Shown in pieces: positions 53,889 through 62,218 of a stretch of 64,000 nucleotides of DNA (position 1 is the stretch's first letter; every line of letters begins with the position of its first letter). The notes under the pieces are model-generated. The model saw nothing but the letters and a program-made list of their open reading frames with translations, made no database searches and was not told the DNA's origin. Source of the DNA: JBFHIZ01 sp041596215 (GTDB lineage: Bacteria > Bacillota > Clostridia > Lachnospirales > Lachnospiraceae). The DNA lies in contig JBFHIZ010000007.1 in the NCBI GenBank assembly GCA_041596215.1, forward strand, positions 1 to 64,000, read 5' to 3'. The position numbers and the translations under genes were made by a program.

Positions 53889-53924
53889 AAAAAAGCGATG
53901 CCGAAATATGGCATCGCTTTTTTT
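53889..53924. terminator. bidirectional terminator
   Basis: AAAAAAGCGATGCC and GGCATCGCTTTTTT pair perfectly around GAAATAT; a T run on each strand. It serves the small membrane protein on plus and the methyltransferase on minus. Confidence 0.95.
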
Positions 53925-53925
53925 G

Positions 53926-54786
53926 TTATATGGACCAACGTCCGGAAGCACCGCATGGAAGGATAAGACCGGAATTAGTTACGGGAATTCCAATTTCCTC
54001 TGCTTCAACAAATCCGCCATACTTTTTTGTAAGTGTTAAGTTAAGCATATAGGAAAGAACAGCAGGTTGTAATCCGGTTGTGTAGGAATTGACCAAATAA
54101 AATAGAGGTTCTTTCGATAGCAAATTGGCACATAATTTAATAAAAGAAAAAATGTTTTCCTCAATTTTCCAGGTTTCTCCTTTGGGACCTCTTCCGTAAG
54201 AAGGAGGATCCATAATAATAGCATCGTACGTATTTCCACGACGTATTTCTCGTTCTACAAATTTTACGCAATCATCAACAATCCAACGAACAGGCTTCTC
54301 GGATAAACCAGAAGTAGCTGCATTTTCTTTGGCCCACGAAACCATACCCTTAGAAGCATCTACGTGTGTTACGGATGCACCTGCAGCTAAGGCGGAAAGT
54401 GTGGCACCGCCTGTATAAGCAAATAAATTTAAAACTTTAATAGGACGATTTGCTTTTTTTATAATAGTGGAACACCAGTCCCAATTAACAGCTTGTTCTG
54501 GGAAAAGCCCGGTATGCTTAAAACTAAAAGGCTTTAAATGAAAGGTTAAATCACGATAATGAATGGACCATTCATTTGGAAGTTGAAAAAAATCCCATTC
54601 ACCGCCACCACTTGAACTACGATGATAATGCCCATTCTTTTTCTTCCAACCAACATGTTCATGTTTCGTATCCCATAAAACCTGAGGATCGGGTCGAACA
54701 AGTATATATTTACCCCACCGCTCTAATTTTTCTTTACTTGATGTATCTAAAATTTCATAATCTTTCCATTGATCTGCAATCCACAT
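53926..54786 (-). CDS. class I SAM-dependent methyltransferase, RlmI/RlmK-like
   Basis: 286 residues. The N-terminal part (1-100) lacks a PUA domain. The Rossmann methyltransferase fold has motif I NLFAYTGGATLSALAAGA, motif II VDASKGMV, and the DPPSYGRGPKGE motif IV typical of 23S rRNA m5C methyltransferases such as RlmI and the RlmL/K C-terminal half. A cytosine-5 rRNA role is likely but not certain. TTAGGAGT ribosome site. Monocistronic. Confidence 0.83.
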   Translation of the reverse strand: MWIADQWKDYEILDTSSKEKLERWGKYILVRPDPQVLWDTKHEHVGWKKKNGHYHRSSSGGGEWDFFQLPNEWSIHYRDLTFHLKPFSFKHTGLFPEQAVNWDWCSTIIKKANRPIKVLNLFAYTGGATLSALAAGASVTHVDASKGMVSWAKENAATSGLSEKPVRWIVDDCVKFVEREIRRGNTYDAIIMDPPSYGRGPKGETWKIEENIFSFIKLCANLLSKEPLFYLVNSYTTGLQPAVLSYMLNLTLTKKYGGFVEAEEIGIPVTNSGLILPCGASGRWSI

Positions 54787-54898
54787 AATTACTCCTAATC
54801 GTTTCTTATTTGACTAAATATAATATATCGTATTTTAAAGAAAACATCAAGAAAGGCAATTAGAAATTATTCAAAAAGGAATTATTCGTTAGAAATGA

Positions 54899-54927
54899 TT
54901 GCAATAAAATTAGATATTTGTTATATT
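54899..54927 (+). promoter_or_regulatory. sigma-A promoter of the DUF4190-like gene
   Basis: TTGCAA, 17 bases, TATATT, 32 bases before the ATG at 54960. Confidence 0.6.
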
Positions 54928-54959
54928 ACTCATGTAAACACTTATGAGGAGGATATAAA

Positions 54960-55328
54960 ATGGATGATAATAATGTAGAACAACCGGTAGAACAACCGGT
55001 AGAACAACCATCACAACAACCATCGCAACCAGCTGTAGAACCAGGGAAAAATTTAGCTATTGCTTCCATGGTATTAGGTATTATTACTTTGGTATGTATA
55101 TTTTTTAACGTATTTGCATGGATTGGTTTGATTAGTGGTATCATTGGTTTGATTCTTGGAATTAAATCAAAAAAGCAAGCACCTTCTGGAATGGCAACTG
55201 CTGGAATTATTATGAGTGCAATTGGACTTGGATTATGTTTACTTGTTTTCGCAGCATGTGTTATTTGCTTTGGTGCAATTGCATCAATGGGAGTTGGAGA
55301 ATTAAGCAATATGAATTTTAACTATTAA
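54960..55328 (+). CDS. DUF4190-like small membrane protein with Gln/Pro repeats
   Basis: 122 residues. The N-terminus has VEQPVEQPVEQPSQQPSQP (residues 6-24), then two membrane segments with the glycine-rich LGIITLVCIFFNV and GLISGIIGLILGIKSK pattern of DUF4190. AGGAGG ribosome site. The Gln-Pro region is encoded by four 12-base units (54975-55022). Function unknown. A second member of the family is found at 57680. Confidence 0.7.
   Translation: MDDNNVEQPVEQPVEQPSQQPSQPAVEPGKNLAIASMVLGIITLVCIFFNVFAWIGLISGIIGLILGIKSKKQAPSGMATAGIIMSAIGLGLCLLVFAACVICFGAIASMGVGELSNMNFNY
54975..55022 (+). repeat. four 12-base coding repeats
   Basis: Unit GTAGAACAACCG repeated four times with changes only in the last two copies; each unit encodes V-E-Q-P or S-Q-Q-P. 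A similar unit, CAACAACCGGTC, occurs in the gene at 53521. Confidence 0.8.
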
Positions 55329-55342
55329 AAGATTTATCTAAG

Positions 55343-55373
55343 AATACCATAGGTAATCCTATGGTATTTTTTT
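55343..55373 (+). terminator. terminator of the DUF4190-like gene
   Basis: AATACCATAGG and CCTATGGTATT pair perfectly around TAAT; five more T follow. Confidence 0.95.
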
Positions 55374-55388
55374 AATGAAAGGGAAATT

Positions 55389-56159
55389 ATGTGTCCAACG
55401 ATACGAATTTTAGATAGAGAAATTGGAATGTATGGAGCTTGTATTTTAATTGGATTAATCGTCGGAATTTTTCTTGCAACTTTGCGGAGCAAAAACAATC
55501 GAATTGAGAAGGAAGATGCTTTATATGCTTCCTTGCTTGGAGCTGTTGGAGTTGGAGTAGGAGGGAAAATTCTATATTTGATTACCATAGCAAAACCATT
55601 ATGGGAAAATAGACAGATATTATTAGAAGAGAAAGAACTACTTTATCAGGTTCTACAAGGCGGTTTTGTTTTTTATGGAGGATTATTTGGTGCTTTTGCA
55701 GTAATATGGTTTTATTGTAAAATATATAAAATAAAGATTGGGAATATGTTTCTTACTATTCTCCCTTCGGTTCCCTTAATTCATGCAATTGGAAGAATCG
55801 GCTGTTTTTGTGCAGGATGCTGTTATGGAATTCCGTATGATGGAACTTGTCATGTTGTATTTGAAAAATCGCATGTTGCACCGTTAGGTATTTCTTTGTT
55901 TCCTGTACAGCTAGTAGAAAGTGGTATAAATGTTTTACTTTTTATCTTATTAGAAATAATCGTAAGAAAAACAAAAGATATTCGTATCAGTTTGGCGGCT
56001 TATATGTTGGGGTATGGCATAATGCGATTTTGTCTTGAATTTTTAAGAGGAGATACAATAAGGGGATTTTTTTGGAATTTATCAACTTCGCAATGGATTA
56101 GTTTGCTTTTAATTATAGGAGCGATTATATTACTTTTCTGTAAAAGAAAAGTGAAATAA
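55389..56159 (+). CDS. Lgt-like (prolipoprotein diacylglyceryl transferase family) membrane protein
   Basis: 256 residues with seven membrane helices. The Lgt fold is indicated by GMYGACILIGLIVG at the start, QGGFVFYGGLFGA, and the GRxG motif in HAIGRIGCFCAGCCYG, followed by FPVQLVESG and LRGD-type ends. True Lgt has GRxGNFxNxExxG; here both Asn are replaced (Cys and Gly) and three Cys are added. It may therefore be a paralogue with another acceptor or donor. No good ribosome site; GAAAGGGAAA is close to the ATG. Confidence 0.72.
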   Translation: MCPTIRILDREIGMYGACILIGLIVGIFLATLRSKNNRIEKEDALYASLLGAVGVGVGGKILYLITIAKPLWENRQILLEEKELLYQVLQGGFVFYGGLFGAFAVIWFYCKIYKIKIGNMFLTILPSVPLIHAIGRIGCFCAGCCYGIPYDGTCHVVFEKSHVAPLGISLFPVQLVESGINVLLFILLEIIVRKTKDIRISLAAYMLGYGIMRFCLEFLRGDTIRGFFWNLSTSQWISLLLIIGAIILLFCKRKVK

Positions 56160-56250
56160 TGAAAGGAAAAATATATGGCATAAAAAGATAATATGATATA
56201 ATAAAAAAAAATACTTTAATCACAAATTATATATAAGAAAAGAGGTATGT

Positions 56251-57663
56251 ATGAAAAGAACAAAAATTGTATGCACAATTGGACCTGCAAGTGAGAAAGA
56301 AGAAATTTTAAGAGAGTTAATGCTAGCAGGAATGAATGTGGCTCGATTTAATTTTTCTCATGGAAACCATGAAGAACATAAAAGAAAACATGATATGGTG
56401 CAAAAATTAAACGCAGAATTAGGGTTTTATATTGCATCTTTGATGGATACAAAGGGGCCTGAAATCCGATTAAAAGATTTTGAGAATGGGAAAACAGAAT
56501 TAAAGGAAGGGCAAGAATTTATCCTTACAACGGAAGAGATATTAGGAACAAGCAAAAAAGTTTCGATTACATATAAAAATTTAAAAAATGATATCAAAGT
56601 AGGGAATATAATTTTACTAGATGATGGTTTGATTAAAATGGTGGTAGAAGAAATTGGAGAAACCGAAATTAAATGTAAGGTTTTAAATGGAGGACCTATT
56701 TCTGATAAAAAAGGTGTGAATGCACCAGGGGCAATATTATCAATGCCATATATAAGTGAAGTAGATCGAAAAGATATTGTTTTTGGTTGTGAATCGGGAT
56801 TTGATTATTTGGCTGCATCCTTTGTAAGATGTAAGGAAGACGTATTAGAAATTCGAAAAATTATAAATGACCATAATAGCAAAATGAAAATCATATCAAA
56901 AATAGAAAATATGCAAGGAATACGTAATCTTGAGGAGATTTTAAAGGTTTCCGATGGAATTATGGTTGCAAGGGGAGATATGGGGGTCGAGGTTCCAATG
57001 GAAGATGTCCCAAGTATTCAAAAACGAATGATTAAGCTTGCAGTGTCTGCGGGGAAACAGGTAATCACAGCGACACAAATGCTGGAATCTATGATAAAAA
57101 ATCCAAGACCTACTAGAGCAGAAGTAACGGATGTTGCAAATGCAATTTATGATGGAACAACAGCAATTATGTTATCGGGAGAAAGTGCATCAGGACTTTA
57201 TCCAATCGAAGCGGTTAAAACGATGACAAAAATCGCAGAACGTACGGAACGAGAAATTGATTATGATGGACGTATGAAGAGAAGCGAGCCGACAGAACAT
57301 ATGGATATTACGACGGCAATTTCACAGGCAACATGTACAACAGCGATAAATCTAAAGGCAGCAGCAATTATTACTGTTACAATTTCAGGAAATACAGCAA
57401 AAATGATTTCAAGATATAAACCAAGTTGTCCAATTATTGCATTTGCAACGGATGAGCAAATATGTAGACAATTAAATTTAACTTGGGGTGTGAGTCCATA
57501 TATTATTAAAAGTGAAAATAATACAGAAGAATTATTTTTAACAGCTTTAAGTGAAGCAATTCGAAAGGGACATGTAAAAAAAGGAGATAAAATTGTGTTG
57601 ACTACGGGTGTCCCATTAGGAATATCAGGAAACACAAATATGATTCGAGTGATTGAGATTTAA
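56251..57663 (+). CDS. pyk: pyruvate kinase
   Basis: Last step of glycolysis: PEP + ADP to pyruvate + ATP. 470 residues with RTKIVCTIGPAS, the substrate site ARFNFSHG, DTKGPEIR, KIENMQGI, RGDMGVEVP and TATQMLESMIKNPRPTRAE (landmarks MLESM, PTRAE). It lacks the extra C-terminal PEP-utiliser domain that many Bacilli have, as is usual in clostridia of this type. A TATAAT box at 56197-56202 may be its -10 site, with a poor -35. AAGAGGT ribosome site. Confidence 0.97.
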   Translation: MKRTKIVCTIGPASEKEEILRELMLAGMNVARFNFSHGNHEEHKRKHDMVQKLNAELGFYIASLMDTKGPEIRLKDFENGKTELKEGQEFILTTEEILGTSKKVSITYKNLKNDIKVGNIILLDDGLIKMVVEEIGETEIKCKVLNGGPISDKKGVNAPGAILSMPYISEVDRKDIVFGCESGFDYLAASFVRCKEDVLEIRKIINDHNSKMKIISKIENMQGIRNLEEILKVSDGIMVARGDMGVEVPMEDVPSIQKRMIKLAVSAGKQVITATQMLESMIKNPRPTRAEVTDVANAIYDGTTAIMLSGESASGLYPIEAVKTMTKIAERTEREIDYDGRMKRSEPTEHMDITTAISQATCTTAINLKAAAIITVTISGNTAKMISRYKPSCPIIAFATDEQICRQLNLTWGVSPYIIKSENNTEELFLTALSEAIRKGHVKKGDKIVLTTGVPLGISGNTNMIRVIEI

Positions 57664-57679
57664 TAGAAAGGAAAAGAGA

Positions 57680-57988
57680 ATGGATTCAAATATGACACCG
57701 AGCCAACAGAATACAGAAATTGTTGCTTTGATATTAGGAATTACGGCAACAGTACTTGCTTTATCTGTTTTTGATCTGAGACATCTTTTTTTAAAAGTAA
57801 TATTAGGAGTTACCTGTGCAATTATTGGTCTGATAATAGGAATTTCATCAAATAAAAAAGGAAGGAATGGGTTGGCAACGTCAGGGATTATTTTGAGTTG
57901 CATCGGACTTACCATTTTTTTGTTATCAATGCTTGCTTGTTCTGCTTGTACAGTGATTGGTTGTGTAAGCTTATCTTTCTTCTTATAA
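57680..57988 (+). CDS. DUF4190-like small membrane protein
   Basis: 102 residues from ATG 57680 (AAAGGAAAAG in front); the frame extends upstream over the pyk stop but has no ribosome site there. A polar start, then three membrane segments with ALILGITATVLALSVF, KVILGVTCAIIGLIIGISSNKKGRNG (landmarks IIGLIIGISSNKKG) and GIILSCIGLTIFLLS, the same layout as the protein encoded at 54960. Function unknown. It ends with a terminator. Confidence 0.7.
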   Translation: MDSNMTPSQQNTEIVALILGITATVLALSVFDLRHLFLKVILGVTCAIIGLIIGISSNKKGRNGLATSGIILSCIGLTIFLLSMLACSACTVIGCVSLSFFL

Positions 57989-57989
57989 T

Positions 57990-58030
57990 AAAAAGAACTT
58001 CTATTGTTTTTTACTAGAAGTTCTTTTTTT
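57990..58030 (+). terminator. terminator of pyk and the small membrane gene
   Basis: AAAAGAACTTCTA and TAGAAGTTCTTTT pair perfectly over 13 positions; T run follows. Confidence 0.93.
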
Positions 58031-58051
58031 GCACTTTAAAGTGATAAAAGG

Positions 58052-58080
58052 TTGACGCGAAAACAAGAATTCGTTATGAT
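58052..58080 (+). promoter_or_regulatory. sigma-A promoter of putP
   Basis: TTGACG, 17 bases, TATGAT, 29 bases before the ATG. Confidence 0.85.
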
Positions 58081-58109
58081 TAGAAAAGAAAAAACGGAGG
58101 GAGATACAT

Positions 58110-59678
58110 ATGAGCGATACGATTGGATGGATTATTGTAGCCTTTGCATTATATTTATTGATGATGGTTATTATTGGAGCTTATTTTTCGAAAAGAAATA
58201 AGTCAGCAGAAGATTATTTTCTTGGAGGAAGAAACTTAGGAGGGTTTGTCGCAGCATTATCAGCACAAGCATCCGATATGAGCGGTTGGTTATTAATGGG
58301 ATTGCCAGGAGCTATCTATTTAACGGGAATAGGTGGCGACGGTTGGTGTGCAATTGGTTTGTTTGCAGGTACGGTATTGAATTGGGTTTTTGTATCAAAA
58401 AGATTACGGAGATATACAATTCATGCAAATAATGCGGTGACACTACCAGAATATTTTCAAAATAGATTCCATGATGAAAAAAAAATTCTGAAGAAGATAG
58501 CATCTATTGTTATTGTTATTTTCTTTTTGGTATACACAGCATCTGCACTTGCGGCAGGAGGGCAGCTATTTGAATCGGTATTTCATGTGGACTATAAAAT
58601 CGCATTAACGATTGGTGCAATTGTAATTTTAGCATATACATTTTTGGGTGGATTTTTGGCCGTATGTACTACCGATTTTATTCAAGGGACATTAATGTTG
58701 GTAGCTATTCTTGCGGTTCCAATATTTGCCTATATTTTTCTGAGACAAGATGGAATTACATTGATGGACGGCATTGCTATGTCTGATTTGCCAACAGAGA
58801 ATGCGAGTGATTATTTAAGCTTAATGAAAAACGGAACGGGAAAGAATAATGTAATCAATATTATATCTGGATTAGCTTGGGGACTTGGATATTGTGGCAT
58901 GCCACACATTCTTGTTCGATTTATGGCTGTACGAAATGAAAAAGAATTAAAAAAATCAAAAGTTGTAGCTATTGTTTGGGTTGGAATTTCTCTTGTATTT
59001 GCTTGCTTTATTGGTATATTGGGAAGGGCATACTTGAATCCCGAAATTTTAGCAGATGGAAATCAAGAACATGTATTTATAGAAATGATTCAAAAAGTAT
59101 TTGTTTCAGAACTTGCATGGCCAATCATTGCTGGAATATTTCTTTGTGGAATTTTAGCGGCAATTATGTCGACGGCAGATTCGCAATTATTAGTGAGTGC
59201 TTCAAGTGTAGCAGAAGATTTATATAAAGGAATCTTTAAAAAAGAAGCAACGGATAAACAAGTTATGTTAGTGAGTAGGATTACGGTAATTGTAATTGCT
59301 GTGCTAGCATATTTGATTGCATTAAACCCTAATAATACCATTATGGGATTGGTTTCTTATGCATGGGCTGGATTGGGTGCATCTTTTGGACCGCTAGTTA
59401 TTTTATCCTTGTTTTGGAAACGAACAAATGTACAAGGTGCCATTGCAGGAATGTGCGCCGGTGCAATCTCCACTATTGTATGGGATTATATTCCAATGAT
59501 AAAAGGGACGGAAGGTTTGACTACATTAAAATCTGCCACTGGCTTATATTCCTTAATGGTTGGATTTACGCTAGGTTTGGTTGTCATTGTTGCTGTTAGT
59601 TTGTCGACTAAAAAACCTTCAGAGATCATTATGAAAGAATTTCAAGATGTGAAAGATGGGAATGTGAAAGAAAATTAA
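58110..59678 (+). CDS. putP: sodium/proline symporter
   Basis: Uptake of proline with Na+ (SSS family). 522 residues, about thirteen helices. The sodium- and substrate-binding residues sit in SAQASDMSGWLLMGLPGA, GLGYCGMPHILVRFMAVR and STADSQLLVSASSVAEDLY. Length and motifs fit PutP of Firmicutes. Proline may serve as osmoprotectant or Stickland substrate. Ribosome site GGAGGGAGA. A terminator follows. Confidence 0.93.
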   Translation: MSDTIGWIIVAFALYLLMMVIIGAYFSKRNKSAEDYFLGGRNLGGFVAALSAQASDMSGWLLMGLPGAIYLTGIGGDGWCAIGLFAGTVLNWVFVSKRLRRYTIHANNAVTLPEYFQNRFHDEKKILKKIASIVIVIFFLVYTASALAAGGQLFESVFHVDYKIALTIGAIVILAYTFLGGFLAVCTTDFIQGTLMLVAILAVPIFAYIFLRQDGITLMDGIAMSDLPTENASDYLSLMKNGTGKNNVINIISGLAWGLGYCGMPHILVRFMAVRNEKELKKSKVVAIVWVGISLVFACFIGILGRAYLNPEILADGNQEHVFIEMIQKVFVSELAWPIIAGIFLCGILAAIMSTADSQLLVSASSVAEDLYKGIFKKEATDKQVMLVSRITVIVIAVLAYLIALNPNNTIMGLVSYAWAGLGASFGPLVILSLFWKRTNVQGAIAGMCAGAISTIVWDYIPMIKGTEGLTTLKSATGLYSLMVGFTLGLVVIVAVSLSTKKPSEIIMKEFQDVKDGNVKEN

Positions 59679-59750
59679 AAAAGTGATAGATAGCATATAA
59701 TAGAAAATCAGTTATATGGTAGAACGTAAATAGAAAATACTATATATAGA

Positions 59751-59790
59751 AGGGACAAAGTGGGTGTGAATCATTTACTTTGTTTCTTTT
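59751..59790 (+). terminator. probable terminator of putP
   Basis: GGGACAAAGT pairs with ACTTTGTTTC (two G-T) around a 15-base loop, followed by TTTT. Confidence 0.6.
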
Positions 59791-59811
59791 AAAAATAAAT
59801 AAAAAAAACAC

Positions 59812-59840
59812 TTGCATAGAGCGAAAGTTTCGTGTATACT
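59812..59840 (+). promoter_or_regulatory. sigma-A promoter of the S10 operon
   Basis: TTGCAT, 17 bases, TATACT. It gives a transcript leader of about 270 bases before rpsJ. Confidence 0.85.
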
Positions 59841-59847
59841 AATCATT

Positions 59848-60116
59848 GCTGTGACATGATAGCAGTGAAGCGAGAGGTTGCTACTGAATAACTCAGTAGG
59901 TTTTCCGTGGAGCAAATGTCAAGAGGGTCTTTATAGCGGACCCGATTAACCTGACGACAAGTCACTGTACAGAACTAAAAGTCTACCAAAGAGTAGAAAC
60001 GACGTGAGAACAATAAAGTGTTTATTTTTATTTCACATTTTATGACACACACGGGAGAGTGTACAGTCACCGCTTGTCGTACTTAAATAAAGTGCGAAAA
60101 GGAGGCGACTTTTTTT
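59848..60116 (+). ncRNA. structured leader of the S10 operon
   Basis: Several pairings are visible: TGACAT (59852-59857) with ATGTCA (59916-59921) closes a junction that holds CTACTGA/TCAGTAG (59881-59899); GGGTC/GACCC follows. A long-range helix joins ACGACAAG and ACTGTACA (59954-59971) with TGTACAGT and CTTGTCGT (60060-60080). The last hairpin (60089-60112) holds the GGAGG ribosome site between AAAGT and ACTTT and is followed by a T run directly before the ATG. Probable autoregulation by a ribosomal protein. The 438-base gap 59679-60116 contains no gene. Confidence 0.68.
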
Positions 60117-60437
60117 ATGGCAAATCAAGTAATGAGAATTATACTGAAAGCTTATGATCATCAACTTATTGATGCATCGGCCAAAAAAATTATCGAAACA
60201 GTTAAGAAAAACGGATCACAAGTGAGTGGACCAGTTCCACTTCCAACAAAAAGGGAAGTAGTTACAATTTTAAGAGCGGTTCATAAATACAAAGATTCTA
60301 GAGAACAGTTTGAACAAAGAACACACAAAAGATTAATTGATATTGTTACACCTACGCCAAAAACAATTGATGCATTGCAAAGATTGGAAATGCCAGCTGG
60401 TGTTAGTATCGACGTAAAAATGAAAAACAACAAATAA
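60117..60437 (+). CDS. rpsJ: 30S ribosomal protein S10
   Basis: S10 is part of the 30S head and also the NusB-associated antitermination factor. 106 residues with MRIILKAYDHQLIDASAKKI, SGPVPLPTKREVVTILRA (landmark GPVPLPTK) and LIDIVTPTPKTIDAL. First gene of the S10 operon, behind a long leader. Confidence 0.98.
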   Translation: MANQVMRIILKAYDHQLIDASAKKIIETVKKNGSQVSGPVPLPTKREVVTILRAVHKYKDSREQFEQRTHKRLIDIVTPTPKTIDALQRLEMPAGVSIDVKMKNNK

Positions 60438-60534
60438 GACCCCTACTAGTATGTATAGGAATCACATATTGATATGCTATAGAAACACCTTATGTGTGAA
60501 GAATATACCACTGTAGACAAATGGAGGCAAAAAA

Positions 60535-61218
60535 ATGCAAAAAGCGATTTTAGCAACAAAAATTGGAATGACACAAATTTTCAATGAAAATGGACATGTG
60601 ATTCCTGTAACAGTACTTCAAGCAGGACCATGTGTAGTAACACAAATCAAAACAAATGAAAACGACGGATACGAAGCGGTACAAGTTGGTTTTGTTGAAA
60701 AAAAAGACAGAATTGTTAACAGAGATGCATCTGGGAAAAAAGAAGTAATTCACAGACATGGAGTTGGCAAGGCACTCAAAGGACATTTCGAAAAAGCTGG
60801 AACTACAAGCAAAAGATTTGTAAGAGAGTTTAAATTTGAAAACGCATCAGAATATGAAATCGGCAAAGAAATTAAAGCTGATATTTTCGAAGTTGGCGAC
60901 AAGATTGACGCAACCGCTGTTTCAAAAGGTAAAGGATTTCAAGGTGCGATTAAAAGACACAATCAATCCACAGGGCCTAAGACTCATGGTTCGAAATTTC
61001 ATCGTCATCAAGGATCTAACGGTTCTTGTTCTAGCCCAAGTAAAGTATTCAAGGGAAAAGGAATGCCAGGACATATGGGTAGCAAAAAAGTTACCGTCCA
61101 AAATCTAGAGGTTGTTAGAATAGATGCGGATAAAAACTTACTTTTAATTAAAGGTGCAGTACCCGGACCAAAAAAAGCTTTAGTTACTCTTAAAGAGACA
61201 ACTAGAGTTAAGGCATAG
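60535..61218 (+). CDS. rplC: 50S ribosomal protein L3
   Basis: An early-assembly protein near the peptidyl transferase centre. 227 residues: KAILATKIGMTQIFNENG at the start and the extended-loop region GFQGAIKRHNQSTGPKTHGS (landmarks KGFQGAIKRH). AATGGAGGC ribosome site; 97 bases separate it from rpsJ. Confidence 0.98.
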   Translation: MQKAILATKIGMTQIFNENGHVIPVTVLQAGPCVVTQIKTNENDGYEAVQVGFVEKKDRIVNRDASGKKEVIHRHGVGKALKGHFEKAGTTSKRFVREFKFENASEYEIGKEIKADIFEVGDKIDATAVSKGKGFQGAIKRHNQSTGPKTHGSKFHRHQGSNGSCSSPSKVFKGKGMPGHMGSKKVTVQNLEVVRIDADKNLLLIKGAVPGPKKALVTLKETTRVKA

Positions 61219-61242
61219 AAGGACGAAAGGAGGACCATTCGG

Positions 61243-61863
61243 ATGGCAAAAATATCTGTTTATAATATGGAAGGCAAAGAAGTTGATACAATGGAATTGA
61301 GCGACAGCGTGTTTGGAGTAACCGTTAACGAACACCTTGTGCATAAAGCAGTTGTACAACAATTAGCAAATAATCGTCAAGGAACACAGAAAGCAAAAAC
61401 GCGTTCTGAAGTATCTGGAGGCGGAAAAAAACCATGGAGACAAAAAGGAACTGGTAATGCAAGACAAGGTTCTACAAGATCTCCACAATGGAGAGGCGGA
61501 GGAGTTGTATTTGCTCCAACACCTAGAGATTATTCAACAAAAATGAATAGAAAAGAAAAAAGAGCAGCACTTAAATCAGCTTTAACAAGCAGATTGGCTG
61601 ATAATAACATGATCATTGTTGATGAATTGAAATTTGATGAAATCAAAACAAAGAGATTCGTAGAAGTAATGGATAACTTAAATGTAAACCGTGGAATCGT
61701 TGTTTTGGAAAATTCGGAAAAAAATGTAGTAATGTCTGGGAAGAACGTTGCTTCTATTTCAACAACATTAGTTGATACTCTTAATGTATATGATGTAATG
61801 AAATGCGGTACAGTAGTACTAACAAAAGCTGCAGCTAAAAAGATTGAGGAGGTGTATGCATAA
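61243..61863 (+). CDS. rplD: 50S ribosomal protein L4
   Basis: 206 residues. The extended loop that lines the exit tunnel is present: KTRSEVSGGGKKPWRQKGTGNARQG (landmarks GGGKKPWRQKGTG) and SPQWRGGG. L4 is the known repressor of the S10 operon in gammaproteobacteria; whether it acts on the leader here is open. The stop codon overlaps the rplW start by one base. Confidence 0.98.
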   Translation: MAKISVYNMEGKEVDTMELSDSVFGVTVNEHLVHKAVVQQLANNRQGTQKAKTRSEVSGGGKKPWRQKGTGNARQGSTRSPQWRGGGVVFAPTPRDYSTKMNRKEKRAALKSALTSRLADNNMIIVDELKFDEIKTKRFVEVMDNLNVNRGIVVLENSEKNVVMSGKNVASISTTLVDTLNVYDVMKCGTVVLTKAAAKKIEEVYA

Positions 61864-62162
61864 TGGCAAACATTCAATATTATGACGTAATCCTCAAACC
61901 AGTTGTTACGGAAAGAAGTATGGCTGGTATGGGAGAAAAGAAATATACTTTCCTAGTGCATCCAGAGGCTAATAAAATTCAAGTTCGTGAAGCAGTTGAA
62001 AAAATGTTTGAAGGAACAAAAGTGAAAAGTGTTCATACGATGAATGCAGCTGGAAAAACAAAAAGACGTGGAAAAACAGAAGGACTAACTTCTAAAACAA
62101 AGAAAGCAATTGTTCAATTGACAGAAGATAGTAAAGAAATTGAAATTTTCTCAGGTCTATAA
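61863..62162 (+). CDS. rplW: 50S ribosomal protein L23
   Basis: 99 residues with YYDVILKPVVTERSM and YTFLVHPEANKIQVREAVEKMF (landmark FLVHPEANK). L23 forms the docking site for trigger factor and SRP at the tunnel exit. Translationally coupled to rplD (overlapping TAATG). Confidence 0.97.
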   Translation: MANIQYYDVILKPVVTERSMAGMGEKKYTFLVHPEANKIQVREAVEKMFEGTKVKSVHTMNAAGKTKRRGKTEGLTSKTKKAIVQLTEDSKEIEIFSGL

Positions 62163-62218
62163 AATAAAAAGTATGTGCAATAAAGCACGATAATAAATTT
62201 AGAAAAGGAGATATAGTC

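Noticed and set aside
54975..55022. CRISPR-like repetition
   Set aside because: Units are contiguous, 12 bases long, in frame and without spacers.
54926..55309. Minus-strand open frame over the DUF4190-like gene with Cys/Gly/Asp repeats
   Set aside because: The repeat is only the complement of the 12-base units; promoter, ribosome site and terminator all fit the plus-strand gene.
59751..59847. Riboswitch or T-box upstream of the S10 leader
   Set aside because: No T-box motif or known aptamer core was found; the segment is explained by a terminator and a promoter.
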